Assembly (NCBI GenBank): GCA_046154525.1
Contig: JBJXDS010000060.1
Location: forward strand, 1-16,470
Direction of reading: 5' to 3'
From: JABWCE01 sp046154525
Lineage (GTDB): Bacteria; Bacteroidota; Bacteroidia; NS11-12g; UBA9320
DNA: 16,470 nt
Shown here: one piece after another, positions 1 to 7,769 of the stretch
How positions within the stretch are numbered: position 1 is the first letter of the stretch
Layout: each line of letters opens with the position of its first letter
Translations under genes and position numbers: made by a program
Notes under the pieces: model-generated
Database searches by the model: none
Told to the model about the DNA's origin: nothing
Seen by the model: the letters and a program-made list of their open reading frames with translations, nothing else

Positions 1-406
1 TATTATCGGGCCCGGCAACAAATAGCGTATCCTTATTTTTGGCAAATAGGGTTACTAAATCATCGTCACTATTTCCAGTTTGTTTTAATGTCCAATTGCT
101 TCCACCATCTGTCGTTCTTAGAACTAAATCATCATAGCCAATTATATAACCAATGCTGTCATTTGTAAACTGAATTCTTGAAAATCTATTATAACCCGAA
201 AGTATTTGATTCCATGTTTTACCGGTATCCGTTGTTTTTAAAACCTTGCCCGAACTTAGAACAAACCCAGTTGATTTTGAAATAAATGCTACATCCAATA
301 AACCAGCATTTCCAGATTTAGCTTGTTTTTTCCAAATTTGCGCTTGTGAATTATAAAAAAGAAAAAGTGAAAAAATAACTGTAAAAAAACGAATTGTTTT
401 AATCAT
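1..406 (-). CDS. Secreted Asp-box / YCF48-like repeat protein, N-terminal part (cut by window edge)
   Basis: The frame is open from an ATG at 404-406 to the left edge and gives 135 residues. Residues 1-22 look like a signal peptide: Lys/Arg near the start, a Phe/Leu/Ile-rich core, and a probable cut after SQA, before a Gln. The mature part shows two similar units of about 40 residues. Each has a G-x-V/L-L-K/R-T-T-D-x-G-x-x-W motif (Asp box), at residues 58-65 and 98-105, and a third unit begins near residue 117. This pattern is typical of YCF48/BNR-like beta-propeller proteins. In Bacteroidota these are often exported and may carry a C-terminal type IX secretion sorting domain, but the C-terminus is outside the window. 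No enzyme activity can be assigned. The gene is on the same strand as the nuo operon, but a hairpin and a promoter-like element separate them, so it is probably transcribed independently. The repeat-family call is fairly sure; the function is unknown. Confidence 0.75.
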   Translation of the reverse strand, partial: MIKTIRFFTVIFSLFLFYNSQAQIWKKQAKSGNAGLLDVAFISKSTGFVLSSGKVLKTTDTGKTWNQILSGYNRFSRIQFTNDSIGYIIGYDDLVLRTTDGGSNWTLKQTGNSDDDLVTLFAKNKDTLFVAGPDN

Positions 407-428
407 TTAGAAATAAAAAAATCAAAAG

Positions 429-436
429 CAAATATA
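429..436 (-). promoter_or_regulatory. Candidate -7 promoter element for the Asp-box protein gene
   Basis: On the minus strand this reads TATATTTG, an exact match to the Bacteroidota -7 consensus TAnnTTTG. It sits 22 nt before the ATG, which would leave a leader of roughly 15-20 nt. I see no convincing TTG-type -33 element at the expected distance, so the call rests on the -7 match and position. Confidence 0.45.
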
Positions 437-482
437 TTGAATTTTCCCAAGAACACTCACTCTAAATACTCACGAAACAACT

Positions 483-506
483 CCCCTCCTTTTTTCAAGG
501 ATGGGG
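483..506 (-). terminator. Candidate terminator hairpin at the end of the nuo operon
   Basis: In the minus-strand transcript, 15 nt after the nuoN stop, CCCC-A-TCCTT pairs with AAGGA-GGGG. This gives a 9-bp GC-rich stem with one bulged A and a loop of five bases. The sequence after the stem is only weakly T-rich (AGTTGTTTC), so it is not a textbook intrinsic terminator. Its position between the end of a 14-gene operon and a promoter-like element for the next gene supports a termination or 3'-end protection role. Confidence 0.5.
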
Positions 507-520
507 GTTTTGCAGTCAAA

Positions 521-1900
521 TTAGAGACCCAAAACTTCAGGAAAAATACCTAAGATAATCAACCCAATTGCAACAACTGAAACAACCAAATACCCAGCAT
601 AATTTTTTTCCTGAACTTCTAAAGATTTTACTTCCTTTTTACGAAAATACATAGCCGTAATAGCCCTGAAATAGTAATAGATACTGATGGCCGAACTACC
701 AATAGCTACTATCACTAACCACAAATTTTCAGTGATGGCTTGCTTAAATATAGAGTATTTGGCAAAAAAGCCCGGAAGTGGTGGAATCCCCGAAAGAGAC
801 AATAAACAAATTGTAAGAATTAAGGCTACATAGGGTTTGCGTTTACCCAAACCGATGAACATTTCAAACCCATTACTTTTATTATGGTCCGGGTTTAATA
901 ATAAAACACAGGCAAAAATGCCAATGGTAGCAATTGAATAAGCTATTAAATAAAATCCAACTATCGATTCTGTTTCCCTATTAACCGTGAGAAATGCCAT
1001 TAAAATATAGCCAACATGCGATACACTGCTGTAGGCCATCATGCGTTTAAAATCATCCTGCATTATGGCAATAATATTGGCAAGCAACATTGTGGCTGCA
1101 GACATTATTGCAATTATCAAATACCAATCGCTTCCGTGCATTGGCCCAAGGTATATTACGAATTTTAAAAACGCACCAAGTCCGGCAGTTTTAACTACCG
1201 TAGCCATAAAAGCGGTTACTAAAGTAGGACTTCCTTGGTACACGTCAGGGCTCCAGTAATGGAAAGGCACGGCGGCAATTTTAAAAGCAAAAGCCACGGT
1301 AATAAATAATAATCCAATACTTACCATAGCCGGAGAATTTTGCATGGCCGTCATGGAGAAACTGCGAATGGCATCCAAATCAAAGGAACGGGTGGCTCCA
1401 TATATTAAAGCCATCCCAAATAATAAAAATCCGGTAGCAAAAGCTCCCATGATGAAATATTTAAGAGCCGCTTCGTTTGAGCCAAGATTAGTTCGGTTAC
1501 TTCCCACCATTACATAAAGTGGTATGGAAAGAATTTCAATTCCCAAAAACAACATTACCATGTTATTGAAACTTACCATGCAAATAACGCCGCAAAGCAC
1601 AAAAAACATGAGTCCTATAATATCGCCCAAACTGTCAGGATTGTAACTATAACCTTTGGCTGACATCAAGGTAATAAATAAGGTACTACCAATGGCAATA
1701 GCAATAAAAAGAGTGGAATAACTATTAAAAACCAACATATTTTGAAGGTTTTCATCCCCATAATAACTGTCATAAAATAAATAGCCAAGGGCAGTGGCCA
1801 ATGCAATAGTGGCAAACATGGGTAGTATTTTCTTTAACCCAAAAATGCCACCGAACAATGAAAATATGCCTGAAATAAATAATAAAATTAAGGTCTTCAT
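521..1900 (-). CDS. nuoN: NADH:quinone oxidoreductase subunit N (antiporter-like membrane subunit)
   Basis: NuoN (459 aa) is one of three antiporter-like subunits in the membrane arm of complex I that move protons across the inner membrane. It is hydrophobic throughout. Family landmarks are visible: the conserved Glu on a transmembrane helix (E122, in LGIEILSIPLYV), the lysine in the discontinuous-helix region (K207, before the VPFHYWSPDVYQG stretch that follows the broken helix), a further conserved Lys at 146 (AALKYF), and a later QDDFKRMMAYSSVSHVGY segment that carries the second-half lysine. Length is in the normal range for bacterial NuoN (about 450-500). It is the last gene of the operon and its start overlaps the nuoM stop by 4 nt (ATGA). 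Unlike most starts here, it has a strong Shine-Dalgarno sequence at 1909-1917. Confidence 0.97.
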   Translation of the reverse strand: MKTLILLFISGIFSLFGGIFGLKKILPMFATIALATALGYLFYDSYYGDENLQNMLVFNSYSTLFIAIAIGSTLFITLMSAKGYSYNPDSLGDIIGLMFFVLCGVICMVSFNNMVMLFLGIEILSIPLYVMVGSNRTNLGSNEAALKYFIMGAFATGFLLFGMALIYGATRSFDLDAIRSFSMTAMQNSPAMVSIGLLFITVAFAFKIAAVPFHYWSPDVYQGSPTLVTAFMATVVKTAGLGAFLKFVIYLGPMHGSDWYLIIAIMSAATMLLANIIAIMQDDFKRMMAYSSVSHVGYILMAFLTVNRETESIVGFYLIAYSIATIGIFACVLLLNPDHNKSNGFEMFIGLGKRKPYVALILTICLLSLSGIPPLPGFFAKYSIFKQAITENLWLVIVAIGSSAISIYYYFRAITAMYFRKKEVKSLEVQEKNYAGYLVVSVVAIGLIILGIFPEVLGL

Positions 1901-3369
1901 TTTGCTATCCCTCCTTTCATTTGGGTTAAAATTCCATCCACCGAGGATTCAGAAATATCTAAAATTAAATTTGGGAAAAAACCAACCGTTATTACCAAAA
2001 CTACAATAATACCAAGGGTTAAAAACTCTGACCAAGATAATTTTCCAATTCGACCACCATTGTCTTTTTCAGGACCAAACATCGAAAATTGGTAAACCCT
2101 AAGCATATACACCGCACAAAAAATAATGGTTAATCCTGAAACGATTCCTAATACCTGGTGGTAATTAAAGGTAGCATTTAATAATAAAAACTCACCTGTA
2201 AACCCGTTGGTAAAAGGAGCAGCCACACTACCCAGCATTATTATCATAAAAAACAAAGCCAGCGTTTTACCATATTTAGCCAGTCCTCCCATTTCCTTTA
2301 TATCACGGGTTTTCAATCGGCGGTCAATTATTTCTGCAATAAAAAATAAACCAATTACATTAATTCCGTGGTTAAAACTTTGTAAAATTCCCCCTTGCAA
2401 TCCTTCTTTAGTCCAGGTCATAATTCCAGCGGCTATCAATCCAACATGGCTCACAGAAGACCATGCTATCACTCGTTTTATATCATTTTGCTTAATGGCA
2501 ATAATGGCTGCATAAATAATTCCTATAACGGCTAAAATTATAAAAACATTATAAAGCATATAAATATTACAATTGCAACCAACAGAACTTTTTGACATAG
2601 GCCACATCCAGCGTATCATTCCAAAAATACCCATCTTGAGCATAATGCCCGAAAGCAACATAGAACCTTGTGCCGGTGCAACATTGTAAGTATCGGCCTG
2701 CCAGGTATGAAAAGGAAATACTGGCATCTTAATGGCAAACGCTATGAAAAAAGCCCATAATATTAAAGTGGCTTCGTAACCCGTGAGATCAGCTTTTATC
2801 ATTTCACTCCACTCAAAACTATGATTTCCAGGGGTGTGGAGGTAAACAAATATTAAGGCCAAAAGCATTAATAAACTCCCTAAAAATGTATAAATAAAAA
2901 ATTTAAAAGTAATTTTAAGTCTGTTATCCCCGCCCCAAATACCTACTATAAAGTAAATGGGTATTAATGCCAGTTCCCAAAAAATATAGAACATAAGCCC
3001 ATTGGTACTTAGGAAAACTCCGTTTAGTGCACCCTGCATTATTAAAACCAATGACAAAAATTTACAAGTGCCAGAATATTGATTATCCCAGGTACTGACA
3101 ATTATTAAAACACTGGCTATATTGGTAAGCAACAGCATTACCATAGCAATACCATCTATTCCGGTTGAAAAATTTAAATCAAGATTAGTAAACCAAGTAT
3201 AACTGGAAGCATATTGCATCACCATTGCTTTGGTATTGAACCCGTATAGTAAAATAAAATTTACTATCAATTGTACTACAGATGCCGCTATTGCAGCAAT
3301 TTTAGCCAACTTACTATTAAAAAGCAGAGTGAGGAGCGACGCTATGAAAGGGATTATTATAAGTACCAA
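1897..3369 (-). CDS. nuoM: NADH:quinone oxidoreductase subunit M (antiporter-like membrane subunit)
   Basis: NuoM (490 aa) is the middle antiporter-like subunit of the complex I membrane arm. The key channel residues are present: E132 in the FYIFWELALIP helix, K214 in AIKMPVFPFHTW, and a second-half lysine in IKQNDIKRVIAWSSVSHVG (about residues 292-310). Length is normal. The start codon is TTG at 3367-3369. In the same frame the only upstream codons before a stop are eight non-ATG codons, and the next ATG is codon 48, which would remove the first membrane helix. A TTG start is therefore the best reading, although ATT just before it cannot be excluded. The gene begins 4 nt after nuoL and overlaps nuoN by 4 nt. 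A short Cys-x-Cys loop (C265, C267) lies between two helices. Confidence 0.96.
   Translation of the reverse strand: MVLIIIPFIASLLTLLFNSKLAKIAAIAASVVQLIVNFILLYGFNTKAMVMQYASSYTWFTNLDLNFSTGIDGIAMVMLLLTNIASVLIIVSTWDNQYSGTCKFLSLVLIMQGALNGVFLSTNGLMFYIFWELALIPIYFIVGIWGGDNRLKITFKFFIYTFLGSLLMLLALIFVYLHTPGNHSFEWSEMIKADLTGYEATLILWAFFIAFAIKMPVFPFHTWQADTYNVAPAQGSMLLSGIMLKMGIFGMIRWMWPMSKSSVGCNCNIYMLYNVFIILAVIGIIYAAIIAIKQNDIKRVIAWSSVSHVGLIAAGIMTWTKEGLQGGILQSFNHGINVIGLFFIAEIIDRRLKTRDIKEMGGLAKYGKTLALFFMIIMLGSVAAPFTNGFTGEFLLLNATFNYHQVLGIVSGLTIIFCAVYMLRVYQFSMFGPEKDNGGRIGKLSWSEFLTLGIIVVLVITVGFFPNLILDISESSVDGILTQMKGGIAK
1909..1917 (-). promoter_or_regulatory. Strong Shine-Dalgarno sequence for nuoN
   Basis: The minus strand reads AAAGGAGGG, with GGAGG 9 nt before the nuoN ATG. 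It lies within the last codons of nuoM. It stands out because most genes in this window have no recognisable ribosome binding site, as expected for Bacteroidota. Confidence 0.7.
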
Positions 3370-3373
3370 AATT

Positions 3374-5257
3374 TTATACCAATTGATAAATTACCAAAAA
3401 TGCGATGACACCTACTACCATTGCCAACAAATATAACTCTACGTTTCCTGTTTGGATTCGTCTTAAATAATTGCCATAGGCCACAATTCGATTCCCCGGA
3501 AAATTCACAATTCCATCAATTACCTTTTTATCCATAAAATTGTGAGCAAAATCTGAAACCCATTCAATAGGTTTTAAAATTAGGGTGTTATAAATTTCAT
3601 CAAAATAATATTTGCGGCTTAAAACTTTTCCTATCCCGGTCTCCTCATCTAAAGCCACAGGCATATTCTTTTTGGAAATATAAAAATATCGGGTTGCAAA
3701 TATTATGATGGCTAAAACCACTACTGAGACAATTAAAACCACTATTTCAAAAGTATGTGACGGGTGCATAATTTCTTTATTCACCAATACCTTACCTAAA
3801 AAATCGTTAGCAAAATGATGATGTGAAAACAAAGATGATAAACCTAAAAATCCACCAACACACGATAGTATGGCCAATAAAATTAAAGGAATTGTCATCG
3901 TAGCCGGGCTTTCATGCAAATGGTGCTTTTGTTCTTCGGTTCCTCTAAATTCTCCATGAAAAGTTAGAAAATACAAGCGGAACATATAAATAGCAGTAAC
4001 AACTGACGTTAAGGCCAATAGAATAAAAACCAACATACCGTTCCCATAAAATGCTTTGGCCAAAATTTCGTCTTTACTAAAAAAACCTGCGAGAGGTGGA
4101 ACTCCTGCAATAGCCAATGTTCCCAACAAAAAAGTAAAATGGGTTATTTTTAATTTTTTCCTTAACCCACCCATGAATCTAATATCTTGCTCACCACTCA
4201 TGGAATGAATTACACTTCCTGAACCAAGAAATAATAAGGCCTTGAAAAAAGCGTGGGTGGTAACATGAAATAAGGCTGTGGAATAAGCCCCAACGCCAAG
4301 TGCCACAAACATATATCCCAACTGGCTTACAGTAGAATATGCCAATACTTTTTTAATATCATTTTGTTTTAAACCAATCGTGGCTGCAACAATTGCGGTA
4401 ACTAAACCAATAACTAAAACGATTGTAGAAGCCAACTCTGCATTTACAAAAAATACGCTGGAACGGGCTACCAAATAAATTCCGGCGGTAACCATAGTGG
4501 CGGCGTGAATCAATGCTGAAACCGGTGTAGGTCCCGCCATGGCATCGGGCAACCAGGTAAATAATGGTATTTGGGCACTTTTACCTATAGCTCCTACAAA
4601 TAATAAAATACAAATTAATTCGATAGTTCCTTTGTTGGCTGAAGCTGCGCCAGAGAAAACAGTTTGGTAATCGGTGGTTCCAAAGGTATTGAACAAGACA
4701 AAAATCCCGATTAATAAACCAAGGTCACCAATACGGTTCATGATAAACGCTTTTCGGGCTGCATAACCGTATTCTTTATTGGCATACCAAAATCCGATGA
4801 GTAAATACGAACACATTCCTACCCCTTCCCAGCCAAAGAACATAATCACATAATTGGCCCCAAGCACTAAGGTTAACATAGAAAATATGAACAGGTTTAA
4901 ATAGGCGAAAAATTTATAAAATCCCTCGTCATGGCTCATATAACCAATGGAATAAATATGTATTAAAAACCCAACTCCGGTAATTATTAGCATCATCCAC
5001 ACCGAAAGCCTGTCGGCCAAAAAGCTAAAATCAATGCTGATATTTCCGGCGGCTAACCAATTATATAAATTTAGTTTAACCGCTTCGCCTCCATTATAAA
5101 GGTGATTGAACAAAATAACTGCACAAACAAAACTAACCAAAACACTTATTGAAGAAATAATTCCGGTAACCGTTTTAGGCATAAATCGCCCCAACAATCC
5201 TGAAATTATAAATCCTATAAGTGGTGTAAAAATGGCTATCGCAATATAATTTCCCAT
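3374..5257 (-). CDS. nuoL: NADH:quinone oxidoreductase subunit L (distal antiporter-like subunit with lateral helix)
   Basis: NuoL (627 aa) is the distal antiporter-like subunit of complex I. It carries the long C-terminal lateral helix that runs along the membrane arm in known structures. Visible landmarks are E144 in the MFFGWEGVGMCSYLLIGFW helix, K226 in GAIGKSAQIPLFTWLPDAM, followed by GPTPVSALIHAATMVTAG, then LKQNDIKKVLAYSTVSQLGYM and a His-containing THAFFKALLFLGSGSVIH segment. Length is normal (E. coli 613). The stretch after about residue 450 is less hydrophobic and ends in a further membrane segment, as expected for the lateral helix and final anchor. It lies 7 nt after nuoK and 4 nt before nuoM. 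No Shine-Dalgarno is evident; the start is an ATG. Confidence 0.98.
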   Translation of the reverse strand: MGNYIAIAIFTPLIGFIISGLLGRFMPKTVTGIISSISVLVSFVCAVILFNHLYNGGEAVKLNLYNWLAAGNISIDFSFLADRLSVWMMLIITGVGFLIHIYSIGYMSHDEGFYKFFAYLNLFIFSMLTLVLGANYVIMFFGWEGVGMCSYLLIGFWYANKEYGYAARKAFIMNRIGDLGLLIGIFVLFNTFGTTDYQTVFSGAASANKGTIELICILLFVGAIGKSAQIPLFTWLPDAMAGPTPVSALIHAATMVTAGIYLVARSSVFFVNAELASTIVLVIGLVTAIVAATIGLKQNDIKKVLAYSTVSQLGYMFVALGVGAYSTALFHVTTHAFFKALLFLGSGSVIHSMSGEQDIRFMGGLRKKLKITHFTFLLGTLAIAGVPPLAGFFSKDEILAKAFYGNGMLVFILLALTSVVTAIYMFRLYFLTFHGEFRGTEEQKHHLHESPATMTIPLILLAILSCVGGFLGLSSLFSHHHFANDFLGKVLVNKEIMHPSHTFEIVVLIVSVVVLAIIIFATRYFYISKKNMPVALDEETGIGKVLSRKYYFDEIYNTLILKPIEWVSDFAHNFMDKKVIDGIVNFPGNRIVAYGNYLRRIQTGNVELYLLAMVVGVIAFLVIYQLV

Positions 5258-5264
5258 CCCCTAA

Positions 5265-5579
5265 TCAATGTTTTAATTTATCCAACAAACTAATATCTAC
5301 CGATTTTGTGTTTCGGTATATCATCACTAAAATGGCCAGCCCCACTGCAACCTCCGCCGCAGCCACTACCATTATAAAAAACACAAATACTTGACCATTG
5401 GCATCCTGAAAATAGGTGGAGAATGCCGTAAACAAAAGATTAACTGCATTAAGCATTAACTCAACACACATTAATAAAACGATTCCGTTTCGGCGAATTA
5501 AAACTCCGGCCACTCCAATGCAAAATAAGATAGAACTTAACCAAATGTAATGCTCGATAGGTGGTAAATAATTATTCAC
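5265..5579 (-). CDS. nuoK: NADH:quinone oxidoreductase subunit K
   Basis: NuoK (104 aa) is a small three-helix subunit (MrpC-like) of the complex I membrane arm. It carries the two intramembrane glutamates of the coupling path, seen here as E40 (CVELMLNAVNL) and E76 (AAAEVAVGLA). Length is standard. The start is GTG at 5577-5579, supported by a near-perfect Shine-Dalgarno sequence directly upstream (5583-5590) and by alignment of the N-terminus with the family. It overlaps the end of nuoJ by 8 nt, which suggests translational coupling, and is followed by nuoL after 7 nt. Confidence 0.97.
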   Translation of the reverse strand: MNNYLPPIEHYIWLSSILFCIGVAGVLIRRNGIVLLMCVELMLNAVNLLFTAFSTYFQDANGQVFVFFIMVVAAAEVAVGLAILVMIYRNTKSVDISLLDKLKH

Positions 5580-6087
5580 TAATCACCTCCGTTTCTCCTT
5601 TATTGCGTTTGCCAACCAGCACCGCACCTACCATAGCGGCCAAAAATAAAATAGAACTTATTTCAAATGGCACTACAAAATCGGTAAACAAAACCATTCC
5701 TAGATTTTTAACTAATCCAATATCTGTAATTGGTAAACTTTCGGTTGATACATTACTTTTTATCAAAGCCCCCAAAAGAGTTATTAATAATAACCCACCC
5801 GAAATAACACCGGCCAGTTTTGTTTTCATTGATTTTTGGGGTTCGGTTTCTTTATTCAAATTTAAAAGCATCAGCACAAACAAGAACAAAACCATAATGG
5901 CCCCGGCATAAACAATTAAATTTACAATAAATAAAAATTGGGCATTCATTAATAAATATTGCCCCGAAACCAGAAAAAAAGTAGCAATTAAATACAACAC
6001 ACTATGAACCGGATTGCGGGCTGCAATCATCATAATGGCTGTGATTATTGTTATTCCACTTAATATGTAAAAGATATACGATAGCAT
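5572..6087 (-). CDS. nuoJ: NADH:quinone oxidoreductase subunit J
   Basis: NuoJ (171 aa) is a five-helix membrane subunit next to NuoK and NuoA at the junction of the complex I arms. The conserved third helix is seen at residues 56-78 (NLIVYAGAIMVLFLFVLML). It contains Y60 and the Gly-Ala region that forms a pi-bulge in known structures and changes shape during turnover. The first helices match the family (ARNPVHSVLYLIATFF). Length is typical (E. coli 184). The gene starts with ATG 44 nt after nuoI, the longest gap in the operon, which contains an inverted repeat. Its 3' end overlaps nuoK by 8 nt. Confidence 0.97.
   Translation of the reverse strand: MLSYIFYILSGITIITAIMMIAARNPVHSVLYLIATFFLVSGQYLLMNAQFLFIVNLIVYAGAIMVLFLFVLMLLNLNKETEPQKSMKTKLAGVISGGLLLITLLGALIKSNVSTESLPITDIGLVKNLGMVLFTDFVVPFEISSILFLAAMVGAVLVGKRNKGETEVISE
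5583..5590 (-). promoter_or_regulatory. Near-perfect Shine-Dalgarno sequence for nuoK
   Basis: The minus strand reads GGAGGTGA, a full complement of the conserved 3' end of bacterial 16S rRNA, with 6 nt between GGAGG and the GTG start. It lies inside the end of nuoJ. It decides the GTG start, and it is unusual for a Bacteroidota gene. Confidence 0.75.
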
Positions 6088-6103
6088 TTTTTTATATTTA
6101 TTA

Positions 6104-6123
6104 CCGTCAGTTTAAACTAACGG
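6104..6123 (-). repeat. Inverted repeat / RNA hairpin in the nuoI-nuoJ gap
   Basis: The minus strand reads CCGTTAGTTTAAACTGACGG, a near-perfect palindrome. The only DNA mismatch becomes a U-G wobble in the transcript, which can therefore form an 8-bp stem (CCGUUAGU/ACUGACGG) with a UUAA loop. The sequence after it is A/T-rich but has no U run (TAATAAATATAAAAAA), so a plain intrinsic terminator is unlikely. An mRNA processing or stability element inside the operon is more plausible. Confidence 0.5.
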
Positions 6124-6131
6124 CAATGGAT

Positions 6132-6686
6132 TTATTTATCATTGTACTTATTGGCAACTACTGCCTGTTCTTGTCTCTTAGAAATATCTATCCTATTATC
6201 CATCGTTTCTACCAATTTATCTTTGCCGTAGATAAAACTTTGGCGTTCGTAATTAGCAGGCATAAGCTCCTGGGTTAAAAATATAGCTTCTTTAGGGCAG
6301 GCTTCTTCACACAATCCACAAAAAATGCAACGCAGCATGTTTATTTCATAAACGCTGGCATATTTTTCTTCCCGGTAAAGTCCTTCTTCGCCTTTTTTGC
6401 GTTCTTCCGATGTCATGGTAATGGCCTCAGCCGGGCAGGCAACAGCACACAAACCACAGGCGGTGCATCGTTCAGCCCCATTATCGTCACGTTTTAAAAC
6501 ATGTCTTCCACGGTAAACTTCAGCCCTTGATCTTACTTCGTCAGGCCACCTAACGGTTGCTTTCTTTTTAAAAATATGCTTAAAGGTAATCCACATACCA
6601 CCAATAATTGCCGGTAAATAAATCCTCTCCAAAAAGGTCATCTTTTTGTTGGATACTGCTTTGCTCCTATTGGTAAGGGGGGTCAT
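6132..6686 (-). CDS. nuoI: NADH:quinone oxidoreductase subunit I (2x[4Fe-4S], N6a/N6b)
   Basis: NuoI (184 aa) is the ferredoxin-like subunit of the connecting arm that passes electrons through clusters N6a and N6b to N2 in NuoB. Two classic CxxCxxCxxxCP motifs are visible: C74/C77/C80/C84 and C120/C123/C126/C130. A predicted amphipathic/membrane-contacting N-terminal helix (LERIYLPAIIGGMWITFKHIF) precedes the ferredoxin fold. I keep the upstream ATG at 6684-6686. The 15 residues before the alternative Met16 (with the Ser-Lys-x-Val-Ser-Asn-Lys-Lys pattern) resemble, from memory, N-termini of other Bacteroidota NuoI proteins. The C-terminal tail after residue 145 is polar. It lies 24 nt after nuoH. 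Confidence 0.97.
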   Translation of the reverse strand: MTPLTNRSKAVSNKKMTFLERIYLPAIIGGMWITFKHIFKKKATVRWPDEVRSRAEVYRGRHVLKRDDNGAERCTACGLCAVACPAEAITMTSEERKKGEEGLYREEKYASVYEINMLRCIFCGLCEEACPKEAIFLTQELMPANYERQSFIYGKDKLVETMDNRIDISKRQEQAVVANKYNDK

Positions 6687-6710
6687 TTTTTAAGGGTGCA
6701 ATATTAGGGT

Positions 6711-7766
6711 TTAAAACATGTTTTTAAAAGCCAACCAGTTTTCAGATTCTCTAAAAATTAACCAGCCACCAGTTATCATTAAATTTACAATTGCTAATGG
6801 TATCAAGGCTTTCCAGCCCAAGTGCATTAATTGGTCGTAACGGAAACGTGGGATGGTCCATCTTACCCACATAAAAAAGAAGATGAAGAAAACAATTTTG
6901 GCAAAAAATACCCCAACACCTATAAAGGTTATGGCATTTTGAGATAATCCCATTTCATACATAAATGGAAAATTATAACCTCCAAAAAACAAAACCGAAA
7001 TGACTGCCGCTGAAATAAACATATTTATATACTCCGCAAACAGGTAAAATCCAAGTTTCATACTACTGTATTCTGTGTGATAACCGCCTATCAATTCTGT
7101 TTCGCATTCAGCCAAATCAAAAGGAGCACGGTTGCACTCGGCAAAAGCACAAACTAAAAAAAGCAAAAATGCCAAAGGTTGAGACCATGCATTCCATTGG
7201 AAACCCGGTTGAGATTCCACTATATCTTTTAAACTTAGAGAACCCGAAGTCATAACTACCGCTAAAATGGCCAAACCCATTGCCAACTCATAGCTTATCA
7301 TTTGTGAACTGGCTCTTACTGCGCCATATAAAGAATATTTATTATTAGAAGCCCATCCTCCTAACATAATCCCATAAACTCCAATGGATACAAAACCTAA
7401 AATATATAAAATTCCAATATCAATATCGGCTGCCTGTAAGTTAAATGTTTCACCAAATAAGGTAAGAGTTCCACCCCATGGAATAACCGCACTGGTCATA
7501 CATGCTGTAAACATGGCTATGCCCGGCCCTAAAATAAATAGCCATTTTTCAGAACGCTTCGGTATAAAATCTTCTTTAAAAAACATTTTACCACCATCGG
7601 CTAACGGTTGAAGAAGCCCCCATGGACCAGCCCTGTTCGGCCCAACCCTATCCTGCATTACTGCGGCAACTTTTCGCTCCATCCAGGTAGAATACATGGC
7701 TATAAACAAGGTTATACCAAATATTACCAGGATGATAACTATTTTTATAATTAATAAAGCACTCAT
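6711..7766 (-). CDS. nuoH: NADH:quinone oxidoreductase subunit H (quinone-site membrane subunit)
   Basis: NuoH (351 aa) anchors the connecting arm to the membrane and helps form the quinone chamber and the E-channel. Visible family signatures are residues 30-47 (ERKVAAVMQDRVGPNRAG), the following LLQPLADGGKMFFKEDFIP, and the acidic loop at about residues 206-246 (CAFAECNRAPFDLAECETELIGGYHTEYS and on to FAEY), which lines the quinone/proton path. Multiple hydrophobic helices surround these. Length matches the family (E. coli 325). The ATG start follows nuoG by 3 nt. Confidence 0.98.
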   Translation of the reverse strand: MSALLIIKIVIILVIFGITLFIAMYSTWMERKVAAVMQDRVGPNRAGPWGLLQPLADGGKMFFKEDFIPKRSEKWLFILGPGIAMFTACMTSAVIPWGGTLTLFGETFNLQAADIDIGILYILGFVSIGVYGIMLGGWASNNKYSLYGAVRASSQMISYELAMGLAILAVVMTSGSLSLKDIVESQPGFQWNAWSQPLAFLLFLVCAFAECNRAPFDLAECETELIGGYHTEYSSMKLGFYLFAEYINMFISAAVISVLFFGGYNFPFMYEMGLSQNAITFIGVGVFFAKIVFFIFFFMWVRWTIPRFRYDQLMHLGWKALIPLAIVNLMITGGWLIFRESENWLAFKNMF

Positions 7767-7769
7767 TTT

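Noticed and set aside
1041..1259. Plus-strand open frames inside nuoN and other nuo genes (for example 2207-2515, 5561-5911, 8886-9158, 12720-13019)
   Set aside because: All are antisense to strongly conserved complex I genes, with no recognisable domain or start signal; they are shadows.
6104..6123. Intrinsic terminator splitting the nuo operon after nuoI
   Set aside because: The hairpin lacks a U run on the transcribed strand, and no promoter-like element precedes nuoJ. Kept only as a hairpin of unknown role.
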